This document shows, one piece after another, positions 9,201 to 12,465 of a DNA stretch of 12,465 bases (positions are counted from its first letter, which is position 1; each line of letters starts with the position of its first letter). The stretch lies in NCBI GenBank assembly GCA_963540225.1, contig CAUTNH010000025.1:1-12465 (forward strand), given 5' to 3'. The position numbers were made by a program, and so were the translations under genes. Origin of the DNA: CAUTNH01 sp963540225. Lineage in GTDB: Bacteria; Bacillota_I; Bacilli_A; Acholeplasmatales; Acholeplasmataceae. Under the pieces are notes generated by a model, which saw nothing but the letters and a program-made list of their open reading frames with translations, had not been told where the DNA came from and searched no databases.

Positions 9201-10660
9201 GAAATTTAAATTCATCGGCATATTTTAAAAAGGCTGAACAATATCAAAATGATATTATGACTTTGATAATTTCAGGAACAACAACTAAAATTATACAAAG
9301 ATTTGAAAATTGTAAAATAGCTGAAATTATTGGATTTGAAAAAGTTGAAGAAGTTGGAGAAATGTCATTTTTTAATCAAGAGCAACTTGATAATTTAGAT
9401 TTTTCAAGTATTAAAAAAATAGGAAATTTAGCATTTAATAATACAGCAATAAGAACATTAAAAAATCTTAGTAAAGATGCTGAGATTTTACATGGAGCAT
9501 TTAAGGAATGTAAAAATTTGAAAGAAATATATTTTGGTGAAAAATATGATTATAGTGCGTTTAATAATTGTGAAAATGTTGAAAAGATTACTATTGATAA
9601 GGAAGATGCTGAGTTCGGTGGCATGTTGATTTCAAAAAAGATAAATCATGTAGAAATTACTGAAAAAGTTAAAAGCCTATATTGGAATTATCAATTACCA
9701 CCAGATTATATTGATAAGAATAAGCAAAAAAATAATTTGCAAACTGAGTTAGTATTATCTAAAAATTTAAGACGTGTAAGTGGTTTAGATTTATTATTTC
9801 CAAATCTTAAAAAATTAACAATTCAAGCGGCTAATTTTAGTAATGATTATTCAGATACTATGAATGGTTTTAAAAATTTAGAAGAACTTATTTTAGGAAA
9901 AGATGTATCAATAGATGACGAAGAATTAATTAATTTAAACATACTTGAAAAACTTAAAAAAATAACAATACATCCTGATAATCATAATTTTAATGTTATT
10001 AATGACTGCCTTTTAGATTCTGAGGGTAATCATCTTATAAGATATATTGGTAGCAATGATGAAATAGATATTCCCGATAGTGTTCAATATATACATAGTT
10101 ATTTTGCTAATGCTGTCCCAAATTTAAAAAAACTTGTAATAGGTAAAAAAATTCAAAAGATTTTAAATATGCCTAAATCAGTTATTGAAGTTACTATAAA
10201 ATCAAATGAACTAGAACTTGATAACTTATTTGATAGAGGTATTGAAAATATAAACATTGGAAATGAAATAAAAGAAGACAGAATAATTGAAATAGCAAAT
10301 AAATTCAAAAAAGTTAAAAGTATTAAATTGCTAGATGGAAGTAATTTTGCAAATCAATTTGATGAAGTATTTTATTCAAAGGATAATAAAAAACTTATTG
10401 CATATCCAGCATATTTAAAAAAGAAAGAATTTAGAATCCCAAGACATGTTGAAGAAATAACAGCAACATTTAATGAAAACAATTATTTAGAAAGGTTATA
10501 TATTCCAAAAGAACTCGACAAATTTAGTGGAAATGTAAATCACTGTTATAGACTTACTATAATTGTTGAAAAAGGTGCTAAATTTCAAAATAAATCTAAT
10601 ATAAATATATTTAATCCATCATATCAAGTTATTATATGGAATGCTATATTTGACTACTAA
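6239..10660 (+). CDS. Surface lipoprotein with InlB-like modules and BspA-like leucine-rich repeats
   Basis: This gene encodes 1473 residues. It starts 9 bases after the previous stop; an AGTAGG Shine-Dalgarno-like sequence overlaps that stop. The N-terminus is a classic lipoprotein signal: MKK, a hydrophobic core, and lipobox LSGC with the lipidated Cys at 21. Residues ~35-340 hold four InlB/Listeria-Bacteroides-like modules, marked by LIYWEFNG (~86), EFIGWYKKSGE (~152), KLTGFLDNG (~241) and YFKGVYTKDG (~309). Residues ~370-630 carry about eleven BspA-type LRRs (LRR_5) with the family hallmark xAFxxC, for example QAFGGC, SAFDGC, SAFKDC and YAFKDC. The second half is an irregular LRR region broken by islands of the GFYYINKN.../GCVYNKDETICYFSP type (~754, ~852, ~907, ~1253, ~1375), with further AF repeats at ~1040-1110. 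There is no wall anchor or enzyme motif. BspA-like LRRs are known from adhesins that bind host matrix proteins; that role here is inferred. It is the last gene of the operon. Confidence 0.92.
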   Translation: MKKIIIYVFFAFLGSFILSGCRINKPIDISKVKSSEITYHYKKYEENEKTKEYKLVDKEYKISYKKDEIVNKPDETFLGNIKSHRLIYWEFNGEKYEFGRTLSQNIDLYAKYEIKKVEIKTNVDGVERFKSVDYNTLLSKVGLTDPIKKHHEFIGWYKKSGEIEEELKGDFKIDENIELVAKFKPIDIAVNISFSKNSKGEDIWEIIKVPYGSVLTKENLTYHGLYYDIGINNPQDESKKLTGFLDNGFPFDVFKEKILEEGHFIKPNWGERFLEYTLNLPDKKIHKFAKYEDNILHNPDDFPLYENKYFKGVYTKDGNLITSNYKLLKDRLEFDVKYYDNLPNEAFKLKLNSDGISYSIDGIKRDYIGEFTIPDEIDGKKITKLSDGAFSSFTKIKVVNFNKYITEIPDRLFYNCTLLEKVNVDYSKITYVGNQAFGGCSKLEEFKFEDSIIEKIGYSAFDGCASLKKVIFPDTLKKIGNSAFKDCENINNLNLNQIEEIGDSVFENCFEIKKVNIPLTLKIISESAFRNNKNLEKVSFHNELKKILSYAFKDCPKLENYTIPESLDELGHEMFDKNDDIKVLNLPYVRRLDSRSFVNFKNLEEIKMNELISLREDIFYKAPKFRTITVKNYRLQGEHRYLSNYGVTLNVLENLDVSPENHTWKNFIMKKDALINLENKKLKLNSFETKKIVMSDDVRSTNVKFYDDSLEYIYIGKNFDDRDQASEIFESAHPYKNQIVEISGENKIIKEYKGFYYINKNENSDYLENPKYWLVGVKDTTPTTLDLIDGYYQSEFEIENNGRFKDGIPKIEKLIVNQISNSKISWYKFIRYANLNEVKFNKNSADIYSVKYGCVYNKDETICYFSPVALEMDEFIIPKDQPATENLFLHNKNIKEFKIENDQDGPYWFINKTKKYLYRKISGRINLERYFSTDEEFILDNSDPIGNIASYAFSGKYLKLKKLVLDRDTFNGHNEFYLYGITEIEFRRNLNSSAYFKKAEQYQNDIMTLIISGTTTKIIQRFENCKIAEIIGFEKVEEVGEMSFFNQEQLDNLDFSSIKKIGNLAFNNTAIRTLKNLSKDAEILHGAFKECKNLKEIYFGEKYDYSAFNNCENVEKITIDKEDAEFGGMLISKKINHVEITEKVKSLYWNYQLPPDYIDKNKQKNNLQTELVLSKNLRRVSGLDLLFPNLKKLTIQAANFSNDYSDTMNGFKNLEELILGKDVSIDDEELINLNILEKLKKITIHPDNHNFNVINDCLLDSEGNHLIRYIGSNDEIDIPDSVQYIHSYFANAVPNLKKLVIGKKIQKILNMPKSVIEVTIKSNELELDNLFDRGIENINIGNEIKEDRIIEIANKFKKVKSIKLLDGSNFANQFDEVFYSKDNKKLIAYPAYLKKKEFRIPRHVEEITATFNENNYLERLYIPKELDKFSGNVNHCYRLTIIVEKGAKFQNKSNINIFNPSYQVIIWNAIFDY

Positions 10661-10689
10661 TTAAAAGCCTGCATTTTGCAGGCTTTTAA
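10661..10689 (+). terminator. Intrinsic terminator closing the three-gene operon
   Basis: A perfect 13-base inverted repeat, TTAAAAGCCTGCA with TGCAGGCTTTTAA, is separated by a 3-base TTT loop. It begins immediately after the TAA stop of the lipoprotein gene. The GCCTGC/GCAGGC core is flanked by A- and T-runs, so the hairpin could also terminate transcription coming from the other strand. It separates the surface-protein operon from the ATPase gene, which has its own promoter. Confidence 0.9.
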
Positions 10690-10702
10690 TTTGAAATTAT
10701 CA

Positions 10703-10731
10703 TTAGTTTAATGTAATATTTATGATATAAT
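10703..10731 (+). promoter_or_regulatory. Extended -10 promoter of the ATPase gene
   Basis: A consensus TATAAT (10726-10731) is preceded by the extended -10 dinucleotide TG at 10723-10724. A weak -35 (TTAGTT, 10703-10708) lies 17 bases upstream. A transcript start near 10738 would leave a short leader of about 35 bases before ATG 10774. The better-looking TTGAAA at 10691 is too far away (29 bases) to be its -35 element. Confidence 0.7.
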
Positions 10732-10756
10732 AAAATCGGAAAAAATCAAAGAACTG

Positions 10757-10763
10757 TGAGGAA
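10757..10763 (+). promoter_or_regulatory. Shine-Dalgarno site that decides the ATPase start
   Basis: TGAGGAA lies about 10 bases before ATG 10774. The alternative in-frame GTG at 10756 overlaps this site and has no comparable purine-rich sequence ahead of it. ATG 10774 also gives the N-terminus MFKRELYLKRL, which looks like the usual start of this ATPase family. Confidence 0.7.
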
Positions 10764-10773
10764 TTTAGAAATT

Positions 10774-11907
10774 ATGTTTAAAAGAGAATTGTATTTGAAA
10801 CGTTTAATTAGTAGTTTAGATAATGGTTTAATTAAGGTAATTTCTGGTATTAGAAGAGCAGGTAAATCATTTTTATTAAATAATATCTTCTATAATTATT
10901 TACTTGAAAAAGGAATAAATAAAAAAAACATTATAAAATTTGCTTTCGATTCGGCAAATGATTTAGCACTTATTGATGTTGATATTATCGCTCTTAAAAA
11001 AGAAAATAAAAAAGTTCCATATAAAAATTTCATATCCTTTATTGATAAAAACACTAATGACAAGGAAAAATATTATTTACTACTTGATGAAGTACAACTA
11101 CTTGAAGGTTTTGAATATGTTCTTAATGGGTATTTAAATAAAGGTAATTTTGAACTATATGTAACTGGTAGTAATTCTAAATTCCTATCCAAAGATATAG
11201 TTACAGAATTTCGCGGTAGAAGGAATGAAATTCATATTTTTCCATTATCTTTTAGTGAGTATTTAAAAGGAAGCAATCTTAGTAAAGATATTGCATGGGA
11301 TAATTATATAACTACTGGCGGACTACCTATTGTCCAAATGATGAAAACCGATGAACAAAAAATCAGCTATCTAAAAAATATTTGTCAAGAAATGTATTTC
11401 AAGGATATTATTGAGCATAATAATATTTATAAGCCAGAAATGCTACCTGAAATTTTTGATCTTTTAGCCAGTTATTTATCAAGAACAATAAATTCCTTTA
11501 AACTATCAAATACTTTTAAAAGTAAAACTAATAAAATTATAGACAGTCAAACAATAAATAAATATGTTGGTTTTTTTGAAGAAGCTTTTTTAATTAGTAA
11601 ATCTATTAGATATGATATAAAAGGTAAAAAATATATTGGAACTCCTTATAAAATATATTTTGAGGATATAGGAATAAGGAATGCAAGACTTAATTTTAGG
11701 CAAATTGAAGAATCTCATATCATGAAAAATATAATTTACAATGAATTAAGATATAGAGGTTATTTAGTTGATACAGGAGCTGTTTTTGTAAATGTTTCAA
11801 CTAATAGAAAAGATAAAAACAATAAAATAATTTATGAAAAAAAAGAGTATGAATTAGATTTTATCGCTACAAAAGGTCAAAAAAATATTATATTCACTCA
11901 GCCCTAA
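10774..11907 (+). CDS. AAA ATPase of the AAA_14/DUF4143 family, C-terminus lost by frameshift
   Basis: From ATG 10774 this frame encodes 377 residues. The N-terminal P-loop ATPase domain shows Walker A GIRRAGKS (25-32) and Walker B LLLDEVQ (102-108). It also has a sensor-like TGSNS (131-135), and FRGRR (146-150) followed by FPLSFSEYL, typical of the AAA_14 group. The DUF4143 part (about 205 onward) includes YFKDIIEHNNI and ends near YELDFIATKGQK, a degenerate PD-(D/E)XK-like strand. The frame then runs into IIFTQP and a stop. The expected continuation lies in another frame, bases 11886-12077. Restoring one A in the A7 run (11879-11885) gives a protein of about 434 residues, normal for the family. 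The gene has its own promoter and is isolated from the surface operon by a terminator. The family's cellular role is poorly defined. It may be a genuine pseudogene, a phase-variable gene, rescued by slippage, or a homopolymer sequencing error. Confidence 0.85.
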   Translation: MFKRELYLKRLISSLDNGLIKVISGIRRAGKSFLLNNIFYNYLLEKGINKKNIIKFAFDSANDLALIDVDIIALKKENKKVPYKNFISFIDKNTNDKEKYYLLLDEVQLLEGFEYVLNGYLNKGNFELYVTGSNSKFLSKDIVTEFRGRRNEIHIFPLSFSEYLKGSNLSKDIAWDNYITTGGLPIVQMMKTDEQKISYLKNICQEMYFKDIIEHNNIYKPEMLPEIFDLLASYLSRTINSFKLSNTFKSKTNKIIDSQTINKYVGFFEEAFLISKSIRYDIKGKKYIGTPYKIYFEDIGIRNARLNFRQIEESHIMKNIIYNELRYRGYLVDTGAVFVNVSTNRKDKNNKIIYEKKEYELDFIATKGQKNIIFTQP

Positions 11908-12077
11908 CAATTGATGATTTTAATAAATTAAAACAAGAAACTAATTCCATAAATAATATTCCAGACTCGTTTAGAAAAATAGTTATTGTTAAAAATACAA
12001 TTAAACCTAGAATTGATGACAATGGCATAGAATATGTAAGCTTATTTGATTTTTTATTAGATGATTATTTAAATTAA
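11886..12077 (+). pseudogene. Displaced C-terminal tail of the AAA/DUF4143 ATPase
   Basis: These 63 codons and a TAA continue the upstream ATPase in a different frame. They start YYIHSALTIDD, pass through FRKIVIVKNTIKPR, and end GIEYVSLFDFLLDDYLN. This matches the usual DUF4143 ending: a Y-Y-I-x-x-A strand, a K-x-I-I-V strand, then an acidic stretch and a final LxDFLL helix. There is no Met codon in the tail and no ribosome binding site before it, so it is not an independent gene. It joins the upstream part if the A-run at 11879-11885 had eight rather than seven A. Confidence 0.85.
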
Positions 12078-12122
12078 AACTTAACTTATAATTTATAAAT
12101 TTGGCTATTTTAACTTTATAGG

Positions 12123-12146
12123 GGTTTAAGTTTTTCACGCTTAACC
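12123..12146 (+). promoter_or_regulatory. Alternative hairpin overlapping the terminator stem
   Basis: GGTTTAAG (12123-12130) can pair with CTTAACC (12140-12146) with one bulged T, around a 9-base loop. It uses the same CTTAACC arm as the terminator, so the two structures are mutually exclusive. This is the arrangement seen in attenuators and some riboswitches. No known ligand-binding consensus is recognised, and chance is possible in A+T-rich sequence. Confidence 0.3.
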
Positions 12147-12185
12147 AGCACCTTAATTTTTCAGCAGAAAGGTTAGGTTTTTTTT
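12140..12185 (+). terminator. Rho-independent terminator after the ATPase gene
   Basis: CTTAACC (12140-12146) pairs with GGTTAGG (12171-12177) through seven pairs, one a G-T wobble, across a 24-base loop. Eight T residues (12178-12185) follow directly. The stem plus uninterrupted T8 is typical of an intrinsic terminator, although the loop is longer than usual. It lies 63 bases beyond the restored stop of the ATPase gene. Confidence 0.65.
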
Positions 12186-12357
12186 ATGGAACAAATACAA
12201 AAATAATATTATGTGATTAATTTTTTGGAAGTAAATTAACAACATTTGCTCAATATTATATATTCTAAATTTGATTTTTATATGTTTGAAATTGCCCCAA
12301 ATATGAGAAATTATCATAATAATATTAGAAAACCACTTAAAACAGTAATATTTTTTA

Positions 12358-12385
12358 TTAGAAAACAATCGTTTTATGTTAAAAT
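12358..12385 (+). promoter_or_regulatory. Possible extended -10 promoter for the gene at the right edge
   Basis: TAAAAT (12380-12385) is preceded by TG at 12377-12378, an extended -10 arrangement like that of the upstream ATPase gene. TTAGAA (12358-12363) lies 16 bases upstream as a -35. A start near 12392 would give a short leader of about 18 bases before GTG 12410. Such matches are frequent in A+T-rich DNA. Confidence 0.4.
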
Positions 12386-12409
12386 ATTTGTTAGAAAAGT
12401 TGTGATATT

Positions 12410-12465
12410 GTGTTTAAGAGAAAAATAGAAAATAAATTATATAGCTATTATGAGAATAAAAACGA
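12410..12465 (+). CDS. Start of a probable AAA ATPase-family protein (3' partial)
   Basis: A GTG at 12410 opens a frame reading MFKRKIENKLYSYYENKN that runs off the window. The MFKRKI...KL opening followed by a short Lys/Asn-rich stretch resembles the N-terminus of DUF4143-type P-loop ATPases, in which the Walker A motif follows 15-25 residues later, here outside the window. The upstream ATPase also begins MFKR. The ribosome binding site is weak (GAAAAG about 11 bases upstream) and the start codon is GTG, so the call rests on N-terminal resemblance, the possible promoter and the open frame. Only 18 codons are visible. Confidence 0.4.
   Translation, partial: MFKRKIENKLYSYYENKN

Larger units (their letters stand above)
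12078..12409. other. Non-coding interval between two ATPase genes
   Basis: About 330 bases with no convincing gene. The first third contains an attenuator-like terminator (12123-12185). After the T-run there is a six-codon mini-ORF (ATG 12187 to TAA) with no family signature. The middle (about 12205-12350) is simple A+T-rich sequence in which I see no repeat, tRNA or protein motif. The right end has a possible promoter for the partial gene at the window edge. Longer open frames on both strands here look like chance in A+T-rich DNA. Confidence 0.6.

Noticed and set aside
10691..10696. TTGAAA as -35 of the ATPase promoter
   Set aside because: It is 29 bases from the -10 element, too far for a normal promoter; the extended -10 explains the site better.
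10756..10758. GTG as the start of the ATPase gene
   Set aside because: It overlaps the Shine-Dalgarno site of ATG 10774 and has no site of its own; the six extra residues are not family-like.
12120..12185. SRP RNA, tmRNA or a known riboswitch
   Set aside because: The AGCACC and CAGCAG fragments are suggestive, but none of the conserved cores of these RNAs (for example the SRP GGAAGG-type tetraloop region) is present.
12153..12368. 71-codon reverse-strand frame
   Set aside because: It runs through the terminator and A+T-rich non-coding DNA; no domain or conserved composition is visible.
12246..12428. 60-codon forward frame between the ATPase genes
   Set aside because: It has a non-ATG start, no Shine-Dalgarno site, low-complexity Ile/Lys/Phe composition, and overlaps both the possible promoter and the better family-like frame at 12410.
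1..12465. CRISPR array, insertion sequence, tRNA or phage genes
   Set aside because: I see no direct-repeat/spacer pattern, transposase motifs, cloverleaf or phage structural motifs anywhere in the window.

Overview
The window is very A+T-rich (well under a third G+C by eye). It uses the standard bacterial code: UGA ends the first gene and every tryptophan I checked is UGG. Together with large BspA-type leucine-rich and InlB-type (Listeria-Bacteroides) repeat proteins, this suggests a low-GC Bacillota. A gut-associated lineage near the Mollicutes (RF39, Acholeplasma or Erysipelotrichales-like) is my best guess, but no marker gene is present to confirm it. None of the three large surface proteins has an LPXTG sorting signal. 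They reach the surface by a transmembrane anchor or a lipid anchor, which would suit a thin-walled or wall-less cell.

Region 1 (1-10660) is a single-strand operon of three giant genes separated by only 4 and 9 bases. Genes 1 and 2 encode paralogous type II membrane proteins. Each has an acidic cytoplasmic N-terminus, one membrane span and an ectodomain of about 900 residues with colinear motifs, including degenerate InlB-like modules. Gene 1 is cut by the left edge: its frame is open from base 1 and the true start lies outside. Gene 3 encodes a 1473-residue lipoprotein with a canonical lipobox, four InlB-like modules, and then a long, irregular BspA-like leucine-rich-repeat domain with inserted islands. 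The arrangement suggests a co-expressed surface complex in which two related membrane proteins accompany one lipid-anchored adhesin-like protein. This is inference; no described system is recognised. A strong intrinsic terminator (10661-10689) closes the operon.

Region 2 (10690-12077) is an independently promoted gene for an AAA ATPase of the AAA_14/DUF4143 family. It has an extended -10 promoter and a Shine-Dalgarno site that selects ATG 10774 over an upstream GTG. Its last 63 residues lie in another frame because one A appears to be missing from an A-run at 11879-11885. The gene is therefore frameshifted, a phase-variable or slippage gene, or carries a sequencing error.

Region 3 (12078-12465) is mostly non-coding. 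It holds a structured terminator whose left arm can also pair with an upstream segment (attenuator-like), a possible extended -10 promoter, and the first 18 codons of what may be a further ATPase of the same broad family, cut by the right edge.
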